From the NCBI GenBank assembly GCA_023159155.1, contig JAJNNX010000003.1:1054001-1118000 (forward strand): 64,000 bases of DNA. Direction: 5' to 3'. Position 1 is the first letter of the stretch. Each line of letters opens with the position of its first letter. This document shows, piece by piece, positions 26,330-38,470 of this stretch. A program made the position numbers and the translations under genes. This DNA is from Ustulina deusta (lineage: Eukaryota > Ascomycota > Sordariomycetes > Xylariales > Xylariaceae). Below the pieces are notes generated by a model. It was not told the origin of the DNA. It saw nothing but the letters and a program-made list of their open reading frames with translations, and ran no database searches.

Positions 26330-28052
26330 TAATTTTATGGTCAGGCCTCAAAACTTCTTTGGCTTGAGCGAGAGGACTTGGTCGTGGTCGACAGAGTATG
26401 TTCCTTGGCCTAGGCTCAGATACCATGTCGAAATAATATCATTAGCACGGCAGTTTAAACTGAGAAAAACAACATCACCGCCAGTATGCCTTTCAATCGA
26501 ATATCAACCGATCATCACAGCCTTAACCCCCCTGAAATACTGAAAATATAAATCTAGTTATAGAAAATGCGCAACCTATACAACGATAGCTTGTTGCACA
26601 CTTGAGCCAGATCATATTGTCGTTGCTACGGTTTATAGCTCCCATGCAAAGCTATCCCCTGAAAAAAAGGAGATGCCTACACTAATAAAGACTCTCAACC
26701 ACCTGGCTGGCCAAAGAGTGGGGGTATAGGTACCGAAGTATATATGTACCTATACCTAGGTTAAAGACGCCGCCGCATCGCCACAATGAGTTAGCAGACC
26801 CTTTCGTAGGACCGAGTGTTCGATATTGCTTTCTAGATGCCTATTTCGGACTTCCTTGCGCAACCATTTACCTACATGCGATAGTTGGTGAACACCGACT
26901 GCGTAAATTTGAATGTTAGCGCTTTTCTCGTGTACTTCAGTTTATTTCGTTATAGACTACATGTTGCCAGCCGACATGTTTTCCCAACGTGCGATTGAAT
27001 GCTAGGGCTTTTGCAGTAGATATGGTTTAGAGACCCAACCCATTGCCAAGCACCCAGGTAAGTATCTACTTAAGTATACCTACACTAGGTAGAAGGACCC
27101 CGTACTGCCCCAGGATTCCCCAGCTTCCCCTGCCCCCTTTCATTAGTACCCCGGACTACGGAGACTAGGGACGGCTAAAACCTCACCCTCCCCAACGACA
27201 AAATCGATTACATAAGCACTGTTCCTCTTAGAACCCCTCGGCGCTGAATCACTCTGTTTCGGCTAAGTGTTAGATATATGAACTAACGTGCATGATATTG
27301 TGAACCTTAGATGCGCATTCATATGCCTCGGTCCGCAAGCAGGGCGATTATGTAGTGTTTAGATCAGAAAAAGGATTATCTCATAACATGTAACCAGGTG
27401 AGGAGTGGTATTAAAGTCCCCAGGAGTTAAAGTTTTGGGATCTGAAATGGCGTACCTGTTTCATAATTAAACGAGCTAGTATAAGAGTGTTGCATTTTAT
27501 TTGCTTTGTATAGCTGCACTGTAGCGATAGGTATGTTGCGTATTCTAATTAATTATATATAGTTATGCAAGCTTACGTTTACGATCAAAGGCGTCACGAA
27601 GTGATTCAAACAAATATATCCCAACTTGATAGTGCAGTTAAATTACCTAAAACCTAAGTAAACGATTGCGACGTGACAGGAACCGGAAGCACCATTGTTT
27701 CCATTGTGCCCCAGACGTTTTGTTTTTCTTCTTTTCTTGTGTAAAGATGAAATAATAACCAAAAACTTAGCCAATCGCGACAATTTAAACTCATCGCCGC
27801 CAAACCCTCTATAGGCTTTAGCGCAAAAAAGCCGTTTTTTGTCTATGTCACTTTATGGCGAGAAAGAGAGATGATGTGACGGACCATATATATCATTATT
27901 GTGAACCTGGTGATAATGGTGTCATGTCTTCAGCGAGAAATAAAAAAAAACAGAAACAAAACATCCACTAAATTCCTATTTCTGTGCCAGCTCCAACCAT
28001 CCCAAGTATTCAACCAGCAGCCTCTCATATAGAGGTCGCCAAGTGAGACGGA
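26330..28052. other. Intergenic region, no gene recognised
   Basis: 1.7 kb between the SDR and the zinc-finger gene, both of which end into it. Short open frames only and no domain. Around 26735-26765 and 27055-27095 there are several TAGGTA/TACCTA motifs, common in fungal intergenic DNA. No repeat boundary seen. Confidence 0.5.
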
Positions 28053-28965
28053 TCATTCGAAGAAGTCAACGCCATGGTAGCGCTCGTCGGCCCGCTCGTT
28101 GCCCTGGTCGCCTGGCCCATTCGCCTGCAAGTCACCATGTTGGACGGCATGCCCAGCTGGCTCGTAGTTCACATACTGCTGGAAGTTGTTGCTCTGTTCG
28201 CCAACTTCGCCGACCTGGTTCAAGTAGGCGTTGCCATCGTAAGGAATGTCCCCCATCAGGGCGTAGTTTATGTTTTGCGGGAAGCCATTGCCCTGTTCCT
28301 GGTTGAAGATGTTGCTCATAGGGAAGGCATTGGGGTAAACAGGCCCTGGTTGATAAGGCATATAGTCGCGCTGCAAAAGAGCATGGACTATCATGTGTTG
28401 CTCCAAGTTAACGAGGCGGAAGAATCCATAGGGATAAAGACATCCGGGCACCAAGCAACGAAGTTCAGGCATAATGTGGCCCGGTAGCTGAGCCAAGCCG
28501 TGGACATGGGTAAGAGGCTGCTGCTGAGACTGGGCGGCTGGCGTCAAGGCCGGTTGCTGTTCCTGCACTTGAGGTTCGGCATGGGCAAATATGTTATTGC
28601 CTTGCCTCTGGCTGCACCTCAAGTGTTGGTTGAGATGGTCGGCGCGGGAGAATGTTTTGGGGGGGTCGCAACACGGGCATGCATATCGAGGCACCCTATT
28701 CTTGGAGTTGATATGGCGTTTCAAAGAATCGAGGCGAGTAAACTTCTTGGCACAGGTACATGCAATGATATGCTGAGTGCTGCGGCTCTCGGACTACCGA
28801 GTTAGCGAGGACAAAAAAAAAAGGTTACAGCCCCCCCTGCCCAGCAGGCACAACCTGATGGGTTTGGGAAACAGTAATTGGCTGCATTTCAGCTGGCGGT
28901 AAGCCATGCAGAGCGACAGCGCCGTTGCCTGCATGCAGCTCAGGTACCTCGTTGTACTCGGCCAT
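28053..28965 (-). CDS. C2H2-type zinc-finger protein
   Basis: Exons 28855-28965 and 28053-28793 join in phase to 283 residues, with donor GTTGTG and acceptor GGTAG after GCTAAC. Near the N-terminus of exon 2, two fingers are visible. The first is 'CTCAKKFTRLDSLKRHI', with Cys-x-Cys rather than Cys-x2-Cys. The second is 'CPCCDPPKTFSRADHLNQHL', whose last ligand seems to be Cys. A third possible finger is 'CLVPGC' followed by 'EQHMIVH'. The remainder is rich in Gln, Asn, Pro and Tyr ('QQQPLTH', 'NNFQQYVNYEP'), typical of an activation or low-complexity tail. Probably a nuclear DNA-binding regulator. It is the nearest regulator to the hydroxyquinol genes about 1.1 kb away, but no target is known. 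Confidence 0.7.
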
Positions 28966-30047
28966 GGCAGTAGGTCTTCAGGGGAGTGGGTGTCGAAGAG
29001 CGGGATGATATGATTGGTCAAACGGTATGACAATATGCGATTGCAAGTGATTGCCAGGCATGACTACCGGAGTGGGAACCACCGTCTTCTTGTGCTTGAC
29101 CTGGGAGTCATTCCATATGATTTGGGTAGCCCTCGGGTAGCCCTTTGGTAGGAACTCGGAGGTACATGGCAGCGCGTTTGTTGTATGTGGCGCAGGGTGT
29201 TGTAGAGTGTTGCATATACATGTAGGGTGGATAGGGTGGATAGGGCGTACTGGAGCTGCAGCGTCACGCGGATGGTATAGCTAGGTGCACCGGTCCTTCC
29301 TGTTGGCGAGCATCTTACCCACTGTGCACTCCCATTGACAGCCAATCCTCACATCTGACCCTCCATGCATCAGTGAGGAAGCACACACAGCTGCCGTATA
29401 TGCGAACTATGAAACACGTGATCCCACAATGCTACCAGCGCTGCCAGCTGAGCTTCGAACACGTGATGGCCAGGGCCAGGAAATGAGACCATCGGCGTGC
29501 AGTAAAAGAAGTTGAGGCTCAACAATAACTTTGGAATGGTATCACGTCCTTGTTAGACATAAGCCAATAGTGACACGATGTGTCTGGGTTATTCTCCCAC
29601 CGATTGTTAGAGTATTTATGTTGTATCTCGTTCCCTAGCCGTACCGCTGAGACTGATAGCAAAAAAAAGGAAAAAGAAAGGGAGGAAGGGGGGGGGAGGT
29701 ACCCTTTGTTAGATCTAAGTCTTTTTTCTGGGCCTAAGACTCACAATACAGGGAGATTTTCTTTTCTCCCAAGCTGTAATCATGCTTCTGGTAGTGCTAT
29801 TGAAGGGCGGAGTGATCAATATTAATGCACGTTGTAGGTGATCAGTCCCGATCTGCGAATTTATATTGACAATGCAATAGATTCGTAGCATGACCACCCT
29901 TCAACTCTCCACAAAACTGTATCGTGGTAAGCCATGTAAAATATGATATCAAAGGAAGAAAAAAGGCATAGAGATATGCATAAAGCATACGTAAAACAAA
30001 TCTGGCCATAATATAAACCTGCTGATTTATTTGGGACGAAAGCGATT
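28966..30047. other. Intergenic region, no gene recognised
   Basis: Holds the presumed promoter of the zinc-finger gene and the 3' flank of the dioxygenase. A G-rich tract lies at 29680-29700. Short overlapping frames on both strands show no domain. Confidence 0.5.
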
Positions 30048-31097
30048 CTATTTTCTCACAACTTTGCCATCTTCCAGTTTCAAGTCCATCCCTAAAGACT
30101 CAGCAGCCTTCATTGCGTTGATGTCGCGAAGGTCGTGTGTTTCCTTCTCGGTGACCAACACGAAGTCGTATTTCAACAGCTTCGTATCCCCGGATACGGC
30201 ATACTTCTCGGCATACCCCTCAAACTGTGACACCTTATACAAGTCAATTATCAGGGATTCCTTAACTCCGAAAACCGCATCCGACGTTTCATACGGATCT
30301 CCCCGCAGGTATAGTGCCCTGTCTCCAAGTAAGCACTCAGCCTCCGACTGGTGGAAAAGGGGGATAACCCACGTGATCAGTGGATCGTATCCAGCTCTAT
30401 CGAATTTGAAATGCATATGGCTGGGACGATAAGGATGGCGTTTTAGGACCTTTAGGAGCTTGCCGACCGGCCCGTCATCTGGAATGGGGTATGGAACAGG
30501 AACTATGGCTTTGAAATGGAATATGCCCTCGTCGTCGGTCTCGAGAACAGCCCGCCCGTCGAACCCTTCCCGGTCCGCGTACTGCACATCATAAAAGCCT
30601 CGCGAGTCTGTTTCCCACACATCCACTGATGTCTGAGCAAGAGGCCGCCCCGCTGTATCTTTGACTGAACAAACAACCAACAAAGGCTCCCCTTCTGGAT
30701 CATGCGAGATCTGCGTACCTAACTCCCCATGTTCGGCGTCAGCGACATGGAAGGGCCCTAGTACGGTACCTTCTGTTGAGCCCGGCGGCTTCGGATGGTC
30801 GATGGAATCGACGAGAAGCGACAGGCCCAAAATATCTGACAGTAAGATGAACTCTTGCCGAGTGTCGCTGCAGATCTGACCTGTCTCGGTAAGAAACCGT
30901 ATTGCTGCCGTCCACTCCTTCGTGCTAAGGTGAGTCTCGCGCGAGAAGTCGTGTAGATGAACAGCTAGGCGCTCGAAGAGAAAGCGCAACCGTGCACTCT
31001 CGCATCCCGCGTTGATCGCATGAACATTATCCGTGATGTTCTCTATAGTCAAGTCTTTCATCGGAGGGGGTTTATAATGTGGAGTTGAAGAAGTCAT
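30048..31097 (-). CDS. Intradiol ring-cleavage dioxygenase, probable hydroxyquinol 1,2-dioxygenase
   Basis: 349 residues in one exon. An upstream in-frame extension exists, but the usual family start ('MTSSTPHYKPPP') at 31097 is preferred. The enzyme opens hydroxyquinol between its two adjacent hydroxyls to give maleylacetate, using Fe(III). The N-terminal helical domain includes 'LGLSLLVDSIDH', then 'EGTVLGPFHV', the start of the catalytic beta-sandwich. Likely iron ligands are Tyr169 ('DSRGFYDVQY'), Tyr203 ('VPYPIPDDG'), His227 and His229 ('PSHMHFKF'), all present. It is divergent from the maleylacetate reductase that uses its product, which supports hydroxyquinol over catechol as substrate. 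No signal peptide, so cytosolic. The frame appears intact. Confidence 0.9.
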   Translation of the reverse strand: MTSSTPHYKPPPMKDLTIENITDNVHAINAGCESARLRFLFERLAVHLHDFSRETHLSTKEWTAAIRFLTETGQICSDTRQEFILLSDILGLSLLVDSIDHPKPPGSTEGTVLGPFHVADAEHGELGTQISHDPEGEPLLVVCSVKDTAGRPLAQTSVDVWETDSRGFYDVQYADREGFDGRAVLETDDEGIFHFKAIVPVPYPIPDDGPVGKLLKVLKRHPYRPSHMHFKFDRAGYDPLITWVIPLFHQSEAECLLGDRALYLRGDPYETSDAVFGVKESLIIDLYKVSQFEGYAEKYAVSGDTKLLKYDFVLVTEKETHDLRDINAMKAAESLGMDLKLEDGKVVRK

Positions 31098-31707
31098 GTT
31101 GGCTGAAATCTGCTGAACACTGGGGTACAACTCGCTGTCGCGATAGATCTTGCTCCTTTTGAGGCTGTTGTTGAGCATTAGAAGAATAGTGAACAAGAGA
31201 CAATTTGCCCACGGGGCGGCTATAGTCATGGCCGCGCGTTTCCGCTGAGGATACCTATCCTTGCGGGGTCGTCTCATCGACCCATTATTTGGAAGAGTGA
31301 TGGTATGATAAAGTTAATACCTATTCGATGCGGGGCTCGATTCGCCGTTCTTGTTGGGTTTCTGTTCTGCCGGCACCTTAGGGTGGGGACAAGAGTGCCC
31401 CCTATCGGGCTTTCGAGCTGGAAAGACCCGGGAATGCCGAAAGGAATTACCGAACAGGTCTTCTCCGAGATGCCGGCTTTTACTGCAATTAACAATGCAT
31501 CGCGGAGTCTCTGATGCGTTCGCAGCTCGCTGTCCATGTCCGCGATTAGCTGCATTGAAGCAGAATCCGTATATTAGCACAATTCTGTTCTAATTATCGA
31601 GCTCATTCCAGATAATTTGCCCTTACTTCATCTGATGAGTTTATGGAGGATTGAAAATCGGCCACCTGGAAAGCATTATACGACATACTTCAGATATATC
31701 CGTCGAG
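31098..31707. promoter_or_regulatory. Shared bidirectional promoter region
   Basis: 610 bp between the divergent start codons of the dioxygenase and the maleylacetate reductase, so both could be controlled together. Open frames on both strands in this interval have no domain and are taken as chance. No inducer-binding motif can be named with confidence. Confidence 0.5.
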
Positions 31708-32787
31708 ATGGAAGGCTTTGAATACTCTCCCAATCCTGGACGAGTTATCTTTGGCAGCGGCACAGTCAACAATCTCCCAGATGAGATAAAGCGAATAAAT
31801 CGCTCGAGCCCTGTTCTTCTTTCAACCCCAGGACAACTCAGTCAAGCCCAAAATATTGAAGCTATCTTAAAGGGGCATGTCGAAGTGGTCGGAATCTTCT
31901 CAAATGCTACAATGCACACCCCGGTTCATATAACCAACACAGCAGTGGAGTTTGCCATTTCTCGTGGCGCCGATTGCATTGTCTCGATCGGCGGCGGGAG
32001 TACTATTGGTTTGGGAAAGGCGATCAGTATCCGCGCAGGACTGGACCACATTGCTATTGCTACCACCTACGCAGGCAGCGAGATGACTCCCATTCTAGGG
32101 GAGACAGCGGATGGTCGGAAGACTACGCGATCAGACCCTAAGATTCTGCCTGGCACAGTCATTTACGACGTCGATTTGACTATGACCCTCCCGGTCCCAC
32201 TGGCCTGCGTTAGCGCAGTCAACGCGATCGCGCATGCTGCCGAGGCGCTCTACGCGCGCCAACGCAACCCCATCATCGAACTGATGGCAGCAGAGGGGGT
32301 TAGGGCACTTGCATCGTCCGTGCCTGAGATTACCGTGAATCCCGATTCACGCTCGGCACGATCAGAGGCATTATACGGGGCGTGGCTCTGCGGCATATGT
32401 CTCGGGAGTGTTGGAATGTCGTTGCACCATAAATTATGCCACACCTTGGGGGGCAGTCTCAATCTGCCACATGCTCAAACACATACCATAGTGCTTCCGC
32501 ACGCTCTCGCTTACAATGCGCCGAGTGTCCCTTTGGCTATGGAAAAACTAGCTAAAGCATTACCTGATAGCGGTGGAGACGCGGTGAAAGGTCTAAACAT
32601 TCTGCTTGGCAAGCTGAAAGTGCAAAGGGGTCTTCGAGAGCTGGGTATGAAAGAATCTGATGTTGATGTGGCGGCTGACCTTGCCATGAAAAATGCATAT
32701 TGGAACCCGAGGGCGATCGAAAGAGATCCGATCCGCGAGTTGATTCGGAGAGCTTGGGCCGGCGAAGATGCAAGATCGGATTTATAA
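31708..32787 (+). CDS. Maleylacetate reductase
   Basis: 359 residues in a single exon from the ATG at 31708 ('MEGFEYSP'). It reduces maleylacetate to 3-oxoadipate with NAD(P)H and belongs to the iron-containing alcohol dehydrogenase superfamily. Visible family marks are 'GRVIFGSGT' near the start, the dinucleotide-binding 'SIGGGSTIGLGKA' near residues 93-105, 'ATTYAGSEMTPI', 'NAIAHAAEALYA' and the His-rich 'HHKLCHTLGG' with 'LPHAQTHTIVLPHALA'. Length is normal for the family. A TTG 57 bp upstream is in frame but unlikely as a fungal start. It acts directly after the dioxygenase transcribed the other way. Confidence 0.92.
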   Translation: MEGFEYSPNPGRVIFGSGTVNNLPDEIKRINRSSPVLLSTPGQLSQAQNIEAILKGHVEVVGIFSNATMHTPVHITNTAVEFAISRGADCIVSIGGGSTIGLGKAISIRAGLDHIAIATTYAGSEMTPILGETADGRKTTRSDPKILPGTVIYDVDLTMTLPVPLACVSAVNAIAHAAEALYARQRNPIIELMAAEGVRALASSVPEITVNPDSRSARSEALYGAWLCGICLGSVGMSLHHKLCHTLGGSLNLPHAQTHTIVLPHALAYNAPSVPLAMEKLAKALPDSGGDAVKGLNILLGKLKVQRGLRELGMKESDVDVAADLAMKNAYWNPRAIERDPIRELIRRAWAGEDARSDL

Positions 32788-32935
32788 CTTTTCGAAGAAT
32801 TAGGTTCAGCCTGGCTATCATGGAGCTTACCTAGCCCTCGAAATCATATGAACTTATCATCCTTCCAAAATTCACACTATTGTAATTACTTGCCGGGTGC
32901 AAACATGCCGCAACATGCACTTACAGTTACATAAG

Positions 32936-33248
32936 ATGAATCTACGATTGGTGCGTGTAACAATGTCTACCGAGACCCCAGCGACTGTACAAAACTGGTG
33001 GGAACCAACACAGACTGGCTTGGCATCAAGGGCTGCCTCCTGGAACAGGGCAACGAGACCTTACGCCCGAAAGAGGGAAATACGAGTGTTCCTGCGCTAC
33101 TCGTGGGCGCTGGTGGAGCAAGCTGGGCAGCTGTATACGCCTTGAGGGCTCACCTGCATTGTCCAACGACCTATTTGCTAAATCGCGACGACGGAGAAGT
33201 AGCGGTCCTAATCTGTGACATGAGAAAGATATATCCGACTCCAGAAAT
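32936..33248 (+). pseudogene. Shikimate/quinate dehydrogenase-like gene, 5' part (interrupted)
   Basis: Reads 'DESTIGACNNVYR', then 'KLVGTNTDWLGI', the conserved G-x-NTDW motif of shikimate/quinate dehydrogenases, then the NADP-binding 'ALLVGAGGASWAAVYAL' and 'LLNRDDGEVA'. The substrate-binding N-terminal third, including the Lys/Asp catalytic region, is not found upstream; a stop lies at 32932-32934 and no good upstream exon is visible, so the gene is 5'-truncated. The frame runs to 33248, where the Copia LTR begins. It resembles the SDH domain of AROM and quinate-pathway proteins (including QutR-type repressors); which of these cannot be decided. Confidence 0.8.
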
Positions 33249-33408
33249 TATGGAAATCGGGAGGCAGGTAAAGAAGATGGCTGGGTACTACGCCTTACAC
33301 ACATCTACTATATATTATAAAAGTACTACCTCATCCAACTATACTTAGACTTGTTTTTTAATATATAATATAATACTATACACCTATTATATATACTTAT
33401 TTTTAACT
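33249..33408 (+). repeat. Left LTR of the Copia element
   Basis: 160 bp from TATGGAAATCGGG to ATTTTTAACT. It aligns without gaps to the right LTR, and apart from a few sites the differences are C/T or G/A, as RIP makes. Just inside, GTTATAAGCTTGG could be a RIP-altered tRNA primer-binding site. Confidence 0.85.
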
Positions 33409-36400
33409 AGTTATAAGCTTGGAAACTTATAACCTATAATACTTATAAATCACTTTATAATTATTTTTTATAATTAACTAATAATAATTATCATTTTACT
33501 TACTATTATCTAAATCATTTTATAGTATTTAAATATAGCTACTGCTATTTCTATTGAACTAAAAACTAATAGTAATACTAAAAATAATACCCTAGTAGGA
33601 ACACTATACTTTAGTAGTAGCTACCTATCCTGCTATAAATACCCTAATGTATTAACTATATAACTAATAAAACATACTGTACTTACTAAATCTAACAAAT
33701 AACTTCTATTATACTTATATTTTTAATAACTATTATTATTATTATTATTAATATTTGTAGCTTATTATTAACTATTAATAAAAAACAAAAATTGATCTAC
33801 TTTAGTGTTTGCTATACAAAAGTATAAATCATTTAGAATACTAAACAAACTAACGTTTTTTTAATAACTGGAAATTTAGCTAAAACTAGGCTAAAAAAAC
33901 AATAAATAATACTTCGGACACTTAGAACTAAATTAAAAACTTATCTAAATTTTAAACTAAGCTTATTTATAAATATTTAAAAAATTACTATAAGATATAA
34001 CTTTAGAACTTAACTATTTATTTTATTAATTTACTACTAATTTTTTAATAAAAAAAACTTTTTATATTTTATATAAAAACTTAAAAATAAACAAAAAATA
34101 TGCTTTTTTTACAAAATTTTTTTAAATTATAACTATTAGTTAAAAATCTTTTTTTATTAACTATACTTTTAAATTTATTATTATTATTTTTATTACATAA
34201 AGTTTTTTTTATATTTATATTAAAAAATATTAATAAAATAGATCTATTTAGATTCAAAATTATTACTTAATTATTTATACTAAAATCTAAATCTAATATA
34301 TTTAGTATTTCTACTTTAAAACAACTTATATTTAAAATAATTAAAATATTATTTAACTCTAACTCTAACAACTTTACGCTAAGTCTAACCCTATTAAACA
34401 ATATTTTATTAAAATTTATTTTAAACAACTTATTTTACTAGCTAATACTTAAAAAATATAATAGTTATTAAAATAAATAATAATTTTAAAATAACTATTT
34501 TTTAAAGCATTATTATATTTAATTTTTTAGCTAAATATTTTAAGTTTAAAAAATAAATAAAAAACTATATATATATTATAAAATATGCTAGTTTTTTGCC
34601 TAAAAAATTAAAAAAAAAATAAACTAATCAAAATCCCTAATATATTAATAAGCTCTAACTTATATAAAGCATAAAAAACCTAAAAAATTGCTTAATAAAA
34701 AATCAAAAGTTATATTTATAGCTACTATAAAAAAAACATCCAAAAACTACTAATAAAATAATAAGTAAAATTTAATAATAAAAACAAAAAAGTTATAATA
34801 GCTAATATATAAAAACTAATTAATAAAAAAGTTAGGCTAATTAAAAGTTTAGCTTTTTAAAACCTACTATATAAATAAAAAAATATTTTACTAGCTACCG
34901 AAAGCTCGGTTTTAACCTTTACTATAAAACTCTATAATATTTGCTTTAATCTTAAAGATCTAGATCTAAAAAACTTTACTATTAAAGAACTCTTTCTAAT
35001 AATAAAGTTTTTTTTAAGTCTAAAAAAGAACTATACTAATTTTGTTTTTATTTTTTTTTAAACAAATTATTTTATTACTATTAGAAAACCTATAAAAAAA
35101 AAACTTATAAAAGGAACAACCTTTTAACTTGCTTTAATAAAAACATAGCAAAAAAAATATATAAAAAAAATTGCTAGCTAAAATATTACTAAAGCTATGC
35201 TACTTACAAATTAACAAAAAAGGAATTATAATAATAATAATAATAATAGTAATAATAATAGTAAAAATAACAAAAAATTAAAAAAGAAAAAAAAACTTAG
35301 CTATTTTTACTATATTACTACTAGCTAAAAAGTTATAACTTATAACTCCTTAGAATATTTTTATACAAACTTAAACTTAGTTTTTAATTAATAAAAAGCA
35401 AAAATACTAAACAAAAAACAAAAGATATTAAATAATATAAATATAGCTGCTTTATTTATTAATAATACTTTACTATCTTTACTACTAGAACTTCTAAACT
35501 TAATATTTCTAGCTACTTAAAATAATACAAAAAAAGTAAAAAAAATACTAGAACAAAAACTAGGTATTTTTAGCAAAATATTTAATAAATTTAGGCATTA
35601 AAAAAATTAATGCCTATTAGCAATAAAGGCGCTACTTATAATACTACAAAGCTTAATAGTTATAGTCCTATTAGATTTTAGTTTTAAAAAAATTTTAATA
35701 AAAATAAGTTTTTTAAATATACTAAAACTAAAAATAACAAAACTTATAAAACAAATTACTAATTATATTATTTTAAATAATAGCTATAGCTAAACTAACT
35801 TTAATAATAAATTACTATTTATAAAACTTTAACCTTATAATAAACCGCTGGTTTATAAAATTAATAGTACTATAATTACTCCGGAATAGATAAGTATTAC
35901 TAGATTTTTTACTATTATAAATAAAAGAATTAAAACAGTTATTATTAATAATATTATTTATTGCCCTAAAACAAACATAAATTTAGTTTTAATATTCTAA
36001 TTTATAAAAAAAAAAGCAAAATTTCTATTTTATTAGAATAAAGCCTAGGCAGCTATAAAAAAGCACATTTTTTTAATAGCAAAAAAATCCAGCAGACTAT
36101 ATATAATTAATTAGCTAAACAAAACTACTTAAGTAGCTGCTTTTAATATTACTTTTTAAACTTATTTAATTAACTTTACTTTAAAAATATAACATAAATA
36201 ACTTAAACATATAAATAATAATAAAATATAAAAACTAATAATAATAACAAAAAGTATTACTTTTTAAACTAAATATTATTTTTGTAAAGCTTATATTAAA
36301 AAAAAAATGCAAGCAAAACTTTATAAAAAAAAACTTTCCAAAAAAACCTACTTTATAAAATTTTTTTATTTTAATAAAGCTAATATACTAAAAAATATTT

Positions 36401-37819
36401 TTATAAGCTATAATAAATTTATAAGGTAAATGGCTATCTTTTATAACTTTACTAGCAGAGTTTGGGCTATCTTTTTACTAAGTCTAAGTTTATAGTTTTT
36501 AAAATTTAAAAAACTTCTATAAAAATAAGAAAGACCTAAATAATAATACTAATATATTAACTTAAACAAACTAAAAATATATATAAACAAAGACTTTGTT
36601 TATTATTGCACCCAAAAAAATATAACCATTAAATATTTTGCTATAAAGCAGTACTAGCAAAATAAAAAAACAAAAAGGTCTATCCGAACACTAAAAAATA
36701 TAATATAAATAATACTAGTTATAGCAAAAAAAAGTAAACTTTTATTAAATTTTTGGCTTATTTATATTTAAATAGCTACCTATATTAAAAACAAATAATA
36801 TTTTAAAAAAATAGCATTAATACTATATAAAAATTAGTATAATAAATAGCTAGATTATTATTATATAGTTATTTTTGGTATACTAAAAAATTATATGCTA
36901 GATAACAAACTAAATATACTAAAAGTAAAAATTATTTTTTATAAAATACTAAAATATAAAAATAATAAAATATATAACTATATTATTTATAAATTTAATA
37001 ATTTTATTATTATAACTGTTAATAATATTATTTTTATAAAAAAACATTTTTATATATTAATAAAAAATACCAAAAAATTAATAAAAAAGCGCTATAAATC
37101 ACTATTACCTTTTAGCAAACAAAAACAAAAGTAGGCCGCTAGAAAAACAGAAAAAATAAAAATAACTATTTAAAAAAAAAGAGTAACTTTTGATCTATTA
37201 CCTATAGAACCTCTAAAATTATATATATTAGCAGCTTATATAAAAACACCTTTATTATTTCTAGTACTTTTTAGAAATTAATAATCTTTAGTATATATAT
37301 TATTAGTATTACTATACCTTAAATTAAAAAACCTAGTATAAAAAGCACTACAATTTTATTATAATTTGTATTTTTAAATATAAGTTTTTAATTATTTATA
37401 GTATAGCTTATATGTTTTATTACTTATTTTTAAAATAGCTATTATAATACTATTATTTATATTGTTAGTAATAGATATAAAACTAAAAAACTATAAATAA
37501 ACTAAAAAAAATGCTAAATAGCTTAAATAGTATAAAGCTATAAAAACAAAATATTAATTACTTATTAATAATAGGACTTGGATACTTTACAAATTACCTG
37601 CTAGTAAAAATTTTATAATTAAAAAATAAGTTTACAAAATTAAAAAAAGCTTTAATAAAAAAGTTATAAAGTATAAAGTATAATAGATTATTTAAAGCTT
37701 TAAGCAAATTTTTAGCAAAAATTATAATAAAACTTTTGTTTTAGTAGTAAAACTAATAAGTTATAAAGCTATTTTTATAATTGCTATAGCCCTAGATCTT
37801 AAAATTAAACAAATAAATA

Positions 37820-38470
37820 TTAAAATTGCTTTTTTATATAAAAAAATAAAAAAAAACGTTTATGTTTAACAACTACTTAAATTTAATAATAGAACTAATA
37901 AAGTCTATAAGCTAAACAAAGCACTTTATAGCTTAAAACAAGCTTTTAAAGTATAGTATTAAATACTAGCCGATTTTTTAAAAACGCTAAGCTTTAAACT
38001 ACTAGAATTAAACGTTAGTATATTTATTAAAAGGCATATATATATAGCTATTTATATTAATAACCTATTAATAGTAGGACTTTTAAAAAAAAAATTTAAC
38101 AAAATTAAAAAAGCATTATTAAAAAGATTTAAAATATAAAATCTAAAGCTATGCTTTTTTTATTTTAGTATAACTATTATTTAAAACCAAAAAAATAATT
38201 AAAGAACTAGGCTAATAAAAAATATATATAATTACTATACTTATTAATATAAACAAAATTCTAAAACTAATAAATAACTATAAAACCTTTAAAAATAATA
38301 TTTAATAGTACGCAAAAACTATTAGCTATTTAATATACGCTATGCTTAGTACTAGATTAGATATAGTATATGCTATTTCTTACTTAAACAGATATATAAA
38401 AAACTTTATAATAATATATATAAAAACAGCTAAGCAAATATTACATTATTTATATAGCACTATTAACCTA
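37820..38470 (+). pseudogene. Copia reverse transcriptase/RNase H remnant
   Basis: Within the Copia element, read through nonsense codons. Recognisable pieces in order are 'KVYKLNKALYSLKQA', a hydrophobic 'YIAIYI' before the active-site loop position, and 'IYAMLSTRLDI' followed by 'KTAKQILHYL'. All enzymatic function is lost. Confidence 0.75.

Noticed and set aside
31274..31593. Open frames on both strands between the dioxygenase and reductase
   Set aside because: Overlapping frames on both strands with no domain; taken as chance in a promoter region.
36895..37134. 79-codon open frame in the Copia element
   Set aside because: Lys/Asn/Ile-rich product of AT bias, not a conserved domain in its own right; part of the degraded pol region.
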